A stretch of DNA of 64,000 nucleotides from Morchella semilibera (taxonomy: Eukaryota > Ascomycota > Pezizomycetes > Pezizales > Morchellaceae), in the NCBI GenBank assembly GCA_009192285.1, contig WBVU01000009.1:620001-684000 (forward strand). The letters run 5' to 3'. Both the position numbers and the translations under genes were made by a program. Of this stretch, positions 1-11,771 are shown one piece after another. The notes beneath the pieces are model-generated. The model worked only from the letters and a program-made list of their open reading frames with translations, was not told the DNA's origin and ran no database searches. The number at the start of each line of letters is the position of its first letter. Positions within the stretch are counted from its first letter, which is position 1.

Positions 1-1563
1 CAGCTCCCGATTGAGAAGATCAATCTGTGAAACGCGCCCAAAAAAAAAAAGAGTAAGCCTCCGCTCTACAACTCCCTAAAGCAGTATGATAAAACACCCA
101 AGCTTACCGTATTCCTCCCGCTGGAGATCCTAGCGATTTCCGCTAACTTAGCTGCCGCAGACTGGTTTATGACCTGAATGTCCGGCCGGCCTAGATAAGC
201 CCTTGTTCGAGTCGAAATATCGGCAATTCTACTCCACTCATTCATTCCGAAATCCGTGATCCCGCTCTCAACGTTCAGCCTCACATAATTCTCCGTCTTT
301 ACCCCTGTCCTATGTAATCCGTCCAAGAGCTCTTTGTGGACCTCTTCGCAGTCCAGAACCTTTGCCATGTGCTTTTCCTTGGCCTCGATGAACTTTCCCA
401 GCGGCGATGCTGCGATCATAGAAGATGTCTCCTTTTTGTGCTCCATTTCTGGCGCCTTTCCGCTGCCAATGGAGACAAGAATTCCTACTTCTCTTCCGGG
501 CCATTCGTGGACAAGGGCCTCTTCGAGGACCTGTGCGACAGGGCTGTAACGACCTGACCCTTCATCGAGAAAAATACTTTGTCCGATCTGTATCGACTTA
601 AAAGCTGGGTACGTCGCGCACGTTGCGCGACCCGCTTCCCATATTGTTATGTTGGAGGAAGGTGCGGTTGCATGTGCGGAATCATAGGTCCGAAGGAGTG
701 CAGGTGAGGTCGTGTCGTCCGAGCCTTTATATACTGCTGTTAGGAACCTGAAATATGGTCAGCAAGAAACCCATCCATTCCCTGAAAGATTGCTTGTTCT
801 TACACCCTACAGATCTTAGGTCTCGGATCAAGTAACGGCTCGTTTGGGTTTCCATTTCCCCACGATGCTGCCCCCGACTTCCAACTATTCCGGCTTCCCT
901 GCGACGAGCTATTATATGAATCTGACGTATTCGATCTTCTCATAGGATGCATCGACAGATTTCCTCTCTGAAAACCTTCTCTCTCTTCATCTTCGCGCCT
1001 AGCGTACTCTCTCATCACCTCTTTGATCGACTCTTCTAGCCTTGAGGCTTTAAATAGTGTCTTCCGGTATGGCAACCCAGCTATTGTTTTATCGGTTTCA
1101 AATACTTTCTTTGTCACGTGAATGTACACCTTCTTGCATGTTTCAAGGTCGAGACGGAGGCGCCCAAGAAGGATCGCAATAAGCCTTATGTAACCCAACC
1201 ATCAGCTCTCTGTAGTATGTGGGGTAGAAGGGTATGGTTTTGCATACCCGCCAGTCCCTGTCCCTCCGATAAGGTCGAAATGGTCGCATGGTTTGGGGAT
1301 CTCTTCTATTCTAGGTGCGCGCCCATAGAGTTCGACAAAGAGTTTGAGCATCAGCTCTTGGACAAGCATTATTGTACTGAAGCCACGGACCCCTCCACCA
1401 TCTAGTATGACTTATTAGCAAATGAATTTTAATAAGTTCAACGACTTTGGTTGGGTGGGTCTATACCTAGGGAAAGGAGCCGCAGTGGGGGTAGTCGATG
1501 GTTCATGCTTGCTGTTAATCGCTTCTTTCGGAGGTTCTCGCTCACTGGCGGATACTCTGTCAT
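1..1563 (-). CDS. Patatin-like phospholipase domain protein, 3' end cut by window edge
   Basis: Five exons fit in one frame: 1467-1563, 1248-1401, 804-1184, 108-747 and 1-24, running off the left edge. The ATG at 1563 leads into LRLLSLDGGGVRG, the patatin oxyanion-hole motif (residues about 28-39). Next come FDLIGGTGTGGLIAI (about 74-88) and the Asp region FLDEG (about 270-274). Patatins hydrolyse acyl lipids with a Ser/Asp dyad. Here the usual G-x-S-x-G site reads GTGTG, so the nucleophile serine is replaced by glycine, and the usual DGG/DGA reads DEG. A Ser/Asn-rich insert lies at about residues 165-200. In fungi such domains occur alone or fused to NACHT or repeat domains, which would lie left of the window. 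The family is clear; catalytic activity is doubtful. Confidence 0.85.
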
Positions 1564-4500
1564 GGTTGGATGGTCCCTTTGTTAGTTTGTACGGTTTGAA
1601 AAAGAAGTTCAAAGGTTATGTACGGTGATATATAACCTATAGAATTTTCAAGTGAGGACCGGTGACATACTTACTATGTGTTTGATGTGTCTGGCGGCCA
1701 AGTGGGGTACTTTGGTATATATTTAGTAAGTTTGAGACTGCCCGCTACCTGTACGGTGGGTTATAGACTGCGTGGCTGTGAGACGAACGGGGAGGGCCAA
1801 ATGGAGCAGTTGGCTTCTGCTGGTTGGTGGTGTAGTAAGTAAGTTAGTGCATTTACACTCCCCGCCCAACGGTTAGTGGTCTGTGATCTATAGAGTCCTA
1901 AAGAATTATTGAATTCTACTGCGCGCGATGATTTATTGAGGTTTGAGATCCCCCTTAGTCACTGTACTACAGCAGACGCTCTCTCAGCGAAGCGCCGAAC
2001 AGCCTATATTACATCTCGGGGGGACTTTCTGGGAAATTCGACTTACCGGAGAGAGAGCTCATGCTCGGTGACAACATGTATCCTTCCTACTTTTTCCTCG
2101 CCAGAGGCACAGGAGTAGGGCTGGGATAGAGACCCTATGTAACCTAAGGATGTGTTTCAGAATCGACATGGGTAATTAGATGCTTGTCCAACTTTAAAGT
2201 GTGGAGTTTGTGTATGTATGAGTGAAGCGAAAAACGGCACCTCACTTAGTTATCAAAGGCTACTTAATAATCCCAAAGCAAGTGGTATTGTGCGACGTCG
2301 TCTATGAGGATAGAGATGCATTACGATCGATATCTTAAGAGTTGACAAGTAGGAAAGGCGTTCCGAACTTGGGTTAGCAGAGGTCTTGCGCCTCAAAGCA
2401 GATCCGGTAAAATGCTTCCCTGACACTAACCAAGACTGGGGTTTGGTGACTCTATAAAACCCATGGCATATTGCAAACAAATTTTAGAGCCACTAACTAA
2501 TATAATTCCGGCTGGGGGGAGTAACCCGCCGCTAATATCCATCTTATTCTAGAAAGGTTTACTTCACCGGTTCATATTATAGCTCCAGGAACCTCCTGTT
2601 GCCCCTCATACCATATCATGTCACGTCAGCACTGCCTATATCCAAATAGAGCAAGTAACCCATTCTAAGTCGATGCAAGTAATCATGTATAGTGGGTATA
2701 CTATAAATCTTATCGCACGGTGAGAACCCAGGCTCGGAGTAAAGACCCCCTGCGATGGATCAATGGGGAAGTGGGTTTTCTAGCTTGGTATTGGGTATGA
2801 AACTTGTGTCATCTCATCGCTTTAGACTGACAAGAGTATATAGGTGGATAGTATTTCCCTTCGATTTGGCACTGGATATATATGTTTTGCAACGCTCCAA
2901 GGTTTCGTGATCCTCTATACTGAGTGACTTTCTGTGATCCTGTGCCTGTGGTCCCGTTTCTCTCTAGTGGTAATTTGTAACTGATTCCTTATTAAATCTT
3001 CCCTGAAGCTTGTGTGTAAGGAAAGGACCAGGTACATAAATGTACATGTAGTTAAGGCTTTTTTTTAGTGTTGCACTAGTTTTGCAATAGCCCCATAGAG
3101 CGGCGGCGATTGACTGTGGGATATATAGTGGTGGGCGGGAGCTATGCTAATCATAGGATTTGAAAGGATGAAAAAGTGGGGGGGCGGCCCGGGGGGCGGA
3201 CAAAGACTTAAAAACACGCGGTCTATCAGTTTCGCATCGTCACCTAGCCCTGCTCCTACCCGCCCTTTTCTGAACTTGGCCCCACAACACCAACAGTCTA
3301 TATATGTACCGGAGTGAACTCCGATCCCCTGGCTGATATATAAGGGCAAACCCAAATGTGGCGCAACCTGAGAAATAGCTAGGGGTTAATGTATATGCAA
3401 ATTTTGTCGCCTTCTTTTTATTATGGGTATTGAGATAAATATTACTCCCCTTCCTTCTTTCCTTCTTTTCTTCGAGGTGTGGTGGGCCATGGGTGCGGCA
3501 GATGGAGCTCCTATCCAAAAGAGACCCAAATTTGACCCCAATGCCTCTGGCTATTGACTATATGCGTATGAGATGCGCCCTCCTATAAAGACTACAAGTA
3601 TTACGACATCTAGCACCCTCTTTTAGTTGACTAGCACACGACAAGGCCACTCCTCTCGCACGATTGCAATTGGAGTAGCACACCCCCCCCCCCCCCCCAG
3701 ACTGGTTTATCGGTGACTTGAGGCGCTCTGTGATCTGAGCTGATCTTCTGGATACTTGTATACGTGACTGACACTAGGGTTGAAGTTTGGTTTATCAAAA
3801 TCAACCATGGGTTGGTCAGTGCACCTGGATTACCCCATAAACCGTCGACACCCCTTCCCAAAATTCCGGCGGGTGGCTGGTACTAATAAATTCTATGGTA
3901 CTTGTTGGTGTGGCTTTCGGTCTCACATGAGGGGTGTCAGCAACGACGGTTTATTGAAAGTTTTAGAACACAGCCACGTTTTGAGACTGTGGAGAAGTAC
4001 TCTATATATGTATGTACTTACGTATACTTCATACATTGTTTGAGTACATGTAGGGGTTATACGTGGGCGCACTTTTGACCTTTAACAAGATGTGGAATAA
4101 ACCAAAGTCCTTGTCTCGCATGCAAGCTACAAGTACATGTACATGGTACATACATGTATACATGTACTCGGGGTAGGTAAAAAGTACTGGGCAATAAAGA
4201 CCAATGGGTGTGCGTACTGTACTAGACGGGAATTACTGCAAAAAAGGTCCAGAGACAAAACTTACATTGTCCGGTGCTATTTACCTGCCCCGAGTAGTCC
4301 AGGGTGTCTTTAAAAAGGCCATGCTCTTGAATGTACATTTACATGTAGAGTATCTTCCACTCTACTCTGCATACCCCTTACAGCAAATTCTTGATGGCTA
4401 CACGCAGCAGATCAAAAGGCCCATTACCTAGATCTATAGAACAGTCAGCCGGTCCTCGCAAAACCCAATCCACCCTATCTAACATGTAACTGGTCACGAA

Positions 4501-5779
4501 GGTATTTCCCAAGTTACACATCAACACACAGGTCTCGCTACTGATGTGTAGTGTATCGTTCTACGCCCTCACGCCCCGCCATTTTCGTTTTTCGAGTGCT
4601 TAAGAGTTCACATTATATTATATCTAGGGTACTAAATAGCTATTTATATCATTTACTATATATCCGAGTGATCGTTAGTGAGTACAAGGCTTAGCATTAA
4701 CACACTGTATAAGATAGTAATGTATGCAGGTTACTTATAAATAGAGTTAGCAATCTCGAATACGTGGGATCCCCTTGCACAGCCGAAAGTTGGTACTCCG
4801 CATGGATGATACGTAAATGTATGACTAAACCAATATATCAATACGTGAGAGATGCTGAATCATATGTTGAGAAGATCGGCTGTCAGCAACATCCTGCCAT
4901 GTTGGACATGCAAGTTCGATGCCTACATGTAGTTTGTCAGTCTCGCTAAGACACAGTTGGGTAATAACGCTTAATTGCAAGGAGTATGAACCACGTTTTT
5001 CGGTGCCGGGCCCGTGTAGTACATGATTACATGTAGTTTCTTGTGGCGGAGCAGGTACATACTGGTAATAGCTAATCACGTGAAAGCTAGGTATATACAC
5101 ATGTTCCCGATTTTGTTGAGGATATTGTCATTATCATGACACGGTCACTGTCATTCCCTTAAAGATCCCAATGTGTTAACATCTACACGAAAATATGTTG
5201 GAGGTATGGAACCAAATACAAGGGGTTGGTTGAAAGATAGATCGTGTAAAAGTACAAATGTATGTGGGATCGGGTGAATTCATATGAGACGTGAAACAGG
5301 GATCTCTGTACCTGGCATCAGAGTGGTACAAGGCATAGATACATGTAAGTACATGTACTTGCTCTACCTACCGTGATTAACACTCCAGATCTGTAGTGGA
5401 TACAGATGCAGGTCCGCTACCGCGGGTCTGCGGCGTAGGTATCAACAAACTTAATTGAGATGGAGGCTCTCCCTCCTCTATTGCCCTCGGTCTGTTGGTC
5501 TATCACCGGCAACTAGCTATATAGTAATCATCAATTACTGTTGGAGGTAATTTTACGCTAATAAAATAGGCTTGATAGATTACTGTATTGATAAACCCCT
5601 ATCTCAAATTAAAGCTTAAATCACCTCTGTAATTAACCACAGGGACAGGTTAGGAGGGGTGGCCCGTCATTTCGGTTGAATTGGAAAGTATCTATAAAGT
5701 ATTGCCTTCCCACTTACACACATCACCATCGGTAGAGTTGAGTAAATTCGCACTAATCAACCCACAACTCACTTTCACG
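1564..5779. other. Gene-poor spacer with TACATGTA copies and G/C runs
   Basis: I find no supportable gene in these 4.2 kb; the open frames are short and resemble nothing I know. It holds ten copies of the palindrome TACATGTA, near 3043, 4045, 4134, 4151, 4159, 4340, 4924, 5028, 5340 and 5350. Three of these lie abutting or nearly so at 4134-4166. There is a G-rich patch at 3177-3199 and a run of 16 C at 3683-3698. Confidence 0.7.
5693..5699 (+). promoter_or_regulatory. Probable TATA box of the GH105 gene
   Basis: TATAAAG lies about 80 bases before the ATG at 5780, and the sequence between is rich in C and A as in fungal 5' leaders. Placed by position only. Confidence 0.4.
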
Positions 5780-7114
5780 ATGTTTTCTACTCTCTCACTC
5801 CCCCTCGTACTTGTCTCTGCTCTCTCTGCAAACGCCCTTACCTATGGCTCCAAGCCTATTAATTATGGGTATGACGTCGAGAAAGTTAAACAACAGATGG
5901 AAGTATTGGCCACACACTCTTGGGAGTATGGCACAGCAGCAGAAGCACTTCTCGAGTTTGACAATCCAGAGCTCTCAGTGTTTGGCTCTTCCCCCTTTCC
6001 GATCCCTAGTGTTCCGGCTGCGAATGTACCGGCGCTAGCATATGCGAAACAGCACATATATCTTAACGACTCGATTCTTATACCAGCTGATGGTTTGAGC
6101 TTCCAGTTACCACAAAATCAGGATCATAGGTACTGACTGGTGCTATGTTTAGGTGCGGTGGGTGATTCGGCGTCCATGGGTGTGTTTGCGGTCCTCATTG
6201 GGCAGACAGAGCCAGCATATATGGACGGCTCCGCGCGCGAGATCAACCATCTAATCAACACCGCGCCCCGATGGCCCAATGGTGCAATCAGCCACCGGAC
6301 CGATGTCGCGGAGTTATGGTACTCCTTCAAACACCCATCTCTATGCAATAAGATATCCAATTCTAATAAACCTCCAGGGCTGATTTCATCTACATGGCTC
6401 CCCCATTTATGGCTTACTACGCCGTGGCAACTAATAACGCCACCCTTCTCAAGGAGTCGGTCCGCCAGGCCCGGCTTTATAGAGAGGTTCTTGTCCAGCC
6501 GAGTGGACTCTGGACTCATATTGTCGGCCCGCAATCCGCTGATAGTGGGGCATGGTCCACCGGGAATGGATGGGCTGCTGCTGGAATGACTAGAGTGCTA
6601 GCGACGGTGATGAAAGCACCAGTCTCAAAGAAGTGGACAGCTGAGATTCAAGAGCTGAAGAATGAGATCAAAGAGATACTAGATGCAGTGATGACCGTTG
6701 GTCTGGTACGTTATTTATTGTTAACAAGTTATCCTTCGATGTTTTAGGACAACGAGAAAGCTAATAGCAGCCACCATATAGACTGAAAATGGGCTCTTAA
6801 GAAACTATCTCACTGATGCTAGCTGGTTCGGCGAGGTTTCCGGCACCGCACTCCTCACGTCAGTAGCCTACCGTGTACACATCCTCGACAGCAAAACCTT
6901 CGGAACCAAGTATCGTGACTGGGCCGAGGCGGGACGTGCGACGATTGCAGGTTGTGTCGACGCCAATGGAATACTAGGACCCGCTATTAACCCCTTGTGG
7001 TGGGGCGATAGAAACCCGGTGTATACAGGCTCACCAGAGGGAAACTCGTTTGCAGTTCTCGTGGCCGCCGCATACAGAGATTGTGTACAGAGCGGAAAGT
7101 GCTCCAATAAATAG
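5780..7114 (+). CDS. Secreted GH105 unsaturated rhamnogalacturonyl hydrolase
   Basis: Exons 5780-6092, 6153-6318, 6378-6705 and 6782-7114 give about 379 residues. The N-terminus MFSTLSLPLVLVSALSANA is a signal peptide, so the enzyme should be secreted. GH105 enzymes (YteR type) hydrate the unsaturated uronic acid left at chain ends by pectate or rhamnogalacturonan lyases, releasing it for uptake. Family landmarks in order: GDSASMGVF, the RWPNGAISHR segment, ELWADFIYMAPPFMAYY, a GPQSADSGAWSTGNGWAAAGM core, and WFGEVSGTALLTSVAYR near the C-terminus. All intron phases agree and no break is seen. It fits functionally with the GH28 pectinase at 30 kb, though the two are not adjacent. A TACATGTA palindrome sits 41 bases past the stop. 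Confidence 0.9.
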
Positions 7115-8179
7115 ACTGGGTTAAGTAATTCCTATAATTATGAGACTTAGGCTATACATGTACTAGTTTTACTTCTAGAGGCCATTTTAGACTTTTCGTG
7201 TTTAAATAAAGACTTTCGATCCCTGATTGAGGATGCATATTCATAATCAAGGAGTTCGTGACAATGCATGCATAAACCATTCTCTCGAGCTCAAACATAA
7301 GATTACCGCTTCTGGAGACTCAAGCGCGCTGGCTGTACAGACGTATACCGGCCGGTAGCACCAAACGAGTGCAATTTCATGATCCCGCCACCGGCCAAGG
7401 CTTTGTAGAAGTTAACGGCTAACAGCAGTAGCAGCTTGGTTTCCATATCTTCTGCACTAGGGAAAATTTAGTGCATTAAGTTGTTATACTAGTTGGCTTG
7501 ACCGGAGGGACGCTGCAAAGCGGGGAGTCAACTTTCTTCAGGAATAGATATTTCAACATAAAATGCAATCCCCTCGGGAACTATGATACCTGGGTTGTCG
7601 TTTGATTAGTGTGTTGGTATAATGGGTTTTATTAGCTGAATCACGTTGGTGATAGCATGTGGAAATATAGTAAGTTGTAAAGAAACTCATAAGCTCAAAC
7701 ACTTGAAACAATAAGGGGGACAAAAGGAGCATTGCAATGTGGCACGTACGGGCAACTACTGACATGTTTAAGAAAATTAATACCAAAGAAATTCCTTCCT
7801 GGACACAGCTGGGGAAAGAGAGAAAAATAGAGGGAATATAAATGGCAATCAAGAGGTTATAGGTCATTAAAATCATGTCAGTAAGATAAATACAAAGGAT
7901 CACTAAACAAATCCATCATAAGCCCAATTTATCCTATCAGGATACTAGTACGCCAAAGCAAGGACCAAAGCAAAAACATGCCAAACGGATTGAAAGGCAG
8001 CTAGTCATTAAAGCAAGAAAGGGAAGGGGAAAAAAGAGAAAAAAAACAGAACAGGCAACAATAAGAAACCCCTCCCACCCAGGTAAAAAAGAATAACACC
8101 AGATAAAAAAAAAAAAAAAAAAAAAAAAACTCCGCCGTTATCCGTTGTAATAGTAGCCATGACCGCGAGGTCCCCAAGT
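7115..8179. other. Spacer with A-rich tract
   Basis: No gene seen. It has one TACATGTA at 7155 and a purine-rich stretch ending in a run of about 25 A at 8105-8129, which falls in the probable 3' flank of the minus-strand gene at 8180-9064. The A run reads as T on that gene's own strand, so it is not its poly(A) tail. Confidence 0.6.
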
Positions 8180-9064
8180 TTATTTTTTCCAGAACGTCAA
8201 TCTTTCTTTGAGGGATTTGGACCTCTCCGTTTCGAATTGGCCCCTCACTCTTTCTTCCCAGCTGTCTTGTCGAACGCTGGCTTCGATATCGGCCGTGCTC
8301 GGAGGGGGTTGTATAGATTCTACAACTAGCACCTGATCCTGGGGGATAGTAATTATATGTTCTCCGTTCTCCGTAGTTGTGACAAATGGTAACTGGCTAT
8401 GTCTAGAACCTGTTGAGGCGAATATGGACTTGTAGGGTGTGATATCTTCCATGGAGTCATCCGGTCGAGGGTTTAATTGGCGTTTGGCCCATCGCCTCAT
8501 TGGGATTGCTATACCGTAGCATAGAATCGGAATGGTGATTACGAGGAAGGCAAGGACGAAGAATGGGTAGTTCCGGCTCCACCTATATTATTACCTTTGA
8601 GTAAATGATTATTTCGTAGTGATAGGGGATAATAGAGGAGGAGAAACTTACCATTGTCGAACTCTAGAATCATGAATAGCGGCTTTCTTTTCAGCGTCAC
8701 TTTGGATGTCACTTGGGCTGACATCGCCTATGATTGTATTTCCATTGTCCACCCACCCATCCTCAACATCTTCACTACCACATGTCACCTCCATCCAAGC
8801 ACCAACTCTCTCCCTATCCGTCCCATTAACACAAACATCATTACACCCATCCCAGTCTCGGCCCTTCCAGCGTATCGAGCTACTATCACAGAAGCATTTT
8901 AATTGTTCCGATCCTGAAGCTGCGGCACACTCGACCTCCGTAGTAGTAAGGGCCGAACACTGCAAAGCGCAAACGGGCAGTCCGGTTGAGTCGTTAAAAA
9001 CTAGTATGTCTGCTGCCCAGACCGGTGTTGCGAAGAGAAGTAAGAATATATCAAGACGTCTCAT
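8180..9064 (-). CDS. CFEM-like cysteine-rich protein with one membrane span
   Basis: Two exons, 8652-9064 and 8180-8582, give about 271 residues. MRRLDIFLLLFATPVWAA is a signal peptide. The ectodomain holds eight or more cysteines in a CFEM-like order (LPVCALQC, then VECAA, then LKCFCDSSS, then GCNDVC). CFEM domains are fungal surface or secreted modules, some of which bind heme or act in adhesion. Exon 2 opens with a hydrophobic span, YPFFVLAFLVITIPILCYG, followed by a basic stop-transfer stretch (MRRWAKRQ) and a polar cytosolic tail of about 100 residues. This points to a type I plasma-membrane protein. Spacing within the domain differs somewhat from classical CFEM, so the assignment is tentative. 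The ligand is unknown. Confidence 0.65.
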
Positions 9065-11141
9065 AGTGCTAAACCGGGCTATTCATTCCCCGGTGATGAC
9101 GGAAGGAGGGGAAGAAGTAGTAAAGGAGGGGAAAGAGCAGAAAGAAGAAGGAGGGAAAGGACTCGAGGAGAGGATTCGATGAGAAGGGGTCAAGATGAAC
9201 GGTTGCTCCACAAGCTCGCCAGAAAACGCTCGAGCTCAGGCAGCATAGGCTTTCCTGGTTTTTGACTTGCAGATCATTGGTTGTGTTCCGGCGTCTGGAG
9301 GGTTACTCCAAATAGCCAAGTGCACACCTCACAGCCTGAGTGGTTAACTTCAACGCATCGTGTAGATGCCTGCACATGCCTGGGTTGGGTTTTGGGAACT
9401 TTATTTTTCCTCCCGTTATTACTGTTGCGGGGGGGCTGAAGCAAGAAAGGTGTGAAATCTGAAATACATTGCGCGCATATGAGACATGGCGCACGAACGA
9501 TTGGCTCGGAACAACCTTGTTTGGTAAACCACCGAACTACTGGATCGTGGAGTGCATGGGTCTTTCCGGAAAAATCTCCACATCGTCTCCAACTTCCTCG
9601 ACGGCTATTCGTCATCTTGGTTCATAAGTGGTCACTCATTCGTTATGCCGGAAACCGGTGGTTGGCACACTCCCTTCGGGACGTGGCTACATTGTGAACA
9701 AATAGAGTCCTGGTGGCAGAACAACGTTTTTTTGTTGGCATGATAAAAACCAGCTCCTCACTTTCCTGTGCTTGCATACCTGCTCAAAGGCTTGAATCGA
9801 TCTCGTGGTTGTTCCTGCATTGATGTGCCAGCTCATACTCAAATTTCACGCGCGGTAATTTCGTGGAGGCGATGATATCAAAGACACCTTCAACAAATAA
9901 AGGTTCGTGTAGAATTAGTATCCTGGTCCTTAATGGGCGCATTATAACCTCCCCAGATCGAGAGACCTTTTCCTGCCAAACCCCAACCCCTACCAAAGCT
10001 CGAGCCAGTGGCTTGTAGGCAGCACAAATCTGCATAATCGTGTGGCGGGGCGATGCAAAACGAGTGATAAGTGGTGTTTTCTTTTTCCTTGACCTCCATG
10101 CATCACCCATGTGCCCCCCCAATATAAAATTATGACGGTAATTGTCAACCAACGACAACTACTCCCTGCCTTGTGCAAAGTAAGCTCACAAACTATCATT
10201 CTGCAGATCTTAAACCTGAAGACCAATCTCGTTCTGACCAATACTCATAACTAGCTTCAGTCTGCCAAGCTGGTAATGAGGAGTACAGCTAAGGTGGCGC
10301 CCGCGCCCTTTGGGGAGCGTGTCAAGGTTCTTGGCCGCCCAGGTCAATATTGAGAGCTCGAGTGCAGAGCCATATATCGCCGCATCAAGTCAAGATAATT
10401 AGGTGGTCGCAGGGAGAACTAAGCTGGGTACTGGGAGAAAGACTAGGGCGCGAGATGAATCTCGGCGGCTATGGAGGAGCCGTGATGGAAAGGAGAGGAA
10501 TCAGGAGTTATTAGGGTTGATGTTAAGGTTGGGTTGGAAACATAAGTTGGGGGGGGGGGCTGGGGGGTACCGGGTACGGGGGCATTCAATCAAGATGTTA
10601 GGTGTAGGGAGCCACTGCCGCACATTTTAGCAGCTAGATAGGGTTCTAGAAGATGGTCAGTACAGTACGTTACGAGACCCTTGGAAACTCAGAATTTAAA
10701 GCAACCAGGATAGAGCTGTTACCTGCCCTGCGGTTGAACCTGGCAATACCGAAGCGTAGGAGGGTGAAACAGGATAGGCGAGGTTAGAATTACATATTTG
10801 AAGAGGGTGAGAATACATGTAGAGACAGTGCACTAAGGAATTCACCGTAAATACATAAGTATTTTGAGAAAAGATGTCTTCAAGGACTAAGTACGATTAC
10901 AAAGTATGTGGTATTATGACATATTTTTGGAAATAAGAAATTAAAAATTTAATTTATAATTTGATATTTACAGAAATATCATACAGTCAGGAGCGAGAAA
11001 TTTGATAGGATTTATTCATACCGAATTCAAATTCAAACATACAAAGACCAACATCTAGCTAGGATGTATTCGGGACCTGCCCTACATCTAAATTCATCCA
11101 GGTCCAGCTTGACCCTCTATCGATATTTCATTCTCATCTAA
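9065..11141. other. Spacer, no gene recognised
   Basis: Open frames of 60-125 codons occur on both strands, but none shows a domain, codon bias or splice pattern I can support. One TACATGTA lies at 10814. A G-rich stretch lies around 10549-10568. Confidence 0.55.
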
Positions 11142-11771
11142 CTACTGTTTGATATACTTCGTATGCGTCCCTGTCGCCACAATCTGAGTCTCCCCACTGG
11201 GCAAGACTTTCAAAATGTTGACTGTCAAGAAGGCCAAGCTCCTGCCCACCCTCGACGCTTGCCCTACCACTTGCAACACATCCCCCTCCTGGGCCGTTGA
11301 AATATATGTTGCATGAATATCCGTGCTCAATCCTGTCTTATCTAGCCCATGAGAAGCAATTACCATACTTCCCATCCAGTCAATCAAACACGTACTGACG
11401 GTCCCGTGCAAAAACCCCTTGGAGTTCAAATGCTTCTTTTCGACCTGAAGCTCCGCCTTCACCGCGCCCCTCTGAACCGAGGTGATCTTGATCTGACAGT
11501 TTTCAGACCTTTCGTCAGAACCGCGACTCAAAGGCAAGACTGGGTCGGCGCTAAAAGATGAATAACCTTCTCTAGTGTAAATTCGTATATCGGGCTATTC
11601 TCCCGAATCTGCGACCAAATCTGCAGCGGGGAGGTTAGCTACATGTCAGCTACTCGTGCGGGGAAGCTCAGGCTAGGGTAGAGCCGACGGATGTATCTAG
11701 GAAAGACCCACAAGCTCTACATGCTCTTGCAGAAACTCTGCTGAACATGTTTGATCTGTGGGAGTGGCCAT
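11142..11771 (-). CDS. Hotdog-fold acyl-CoA thioesterase (ACOT13/PaaI-like)
   Basis: Exons 11712-11771, 11567-11620 and 11142-11492 give about 154 residues. The model starts at MATPTDQTCSAEF. Exon 2 encodes IWSQIRENSPIYEFTLEK, and exon 3 joins in frame with IKITSVQRGAVKAELQ. The core HLNSKGFLHGTVSTCLIDWMGS has the Asn, His-Gly and Asp positions of the THEM2/ACOT13 group, followed by GLSTDIHATYISTAQEGD and a C-terminal GTHTKYIK. The family hydrolyses fatty acyl-CoA esters, often in mitochondria or cytosol. No obvious targeting peptide is seen. An in-frame ATG upstream of exon 3 (at 11537) lies inside the intron and is not the start. The exon 1 donor could instead be six bases earlier. Confidence 0.8.

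Noticed and set aside
8105-8129. Run of about 25 A as a retroposed gene end
   Set aside because: No target-site duplication or gene-like sequence precedes it; it lies in a generally A-rich stretch.
11493-11537. In-frame ATG upstream of the thioesterase core as the start codon
   Set aside because: An intron with good signals removes this stretch, and two upstream exons restore the family's N-terminal IWSQIRENSPIYEF segment.
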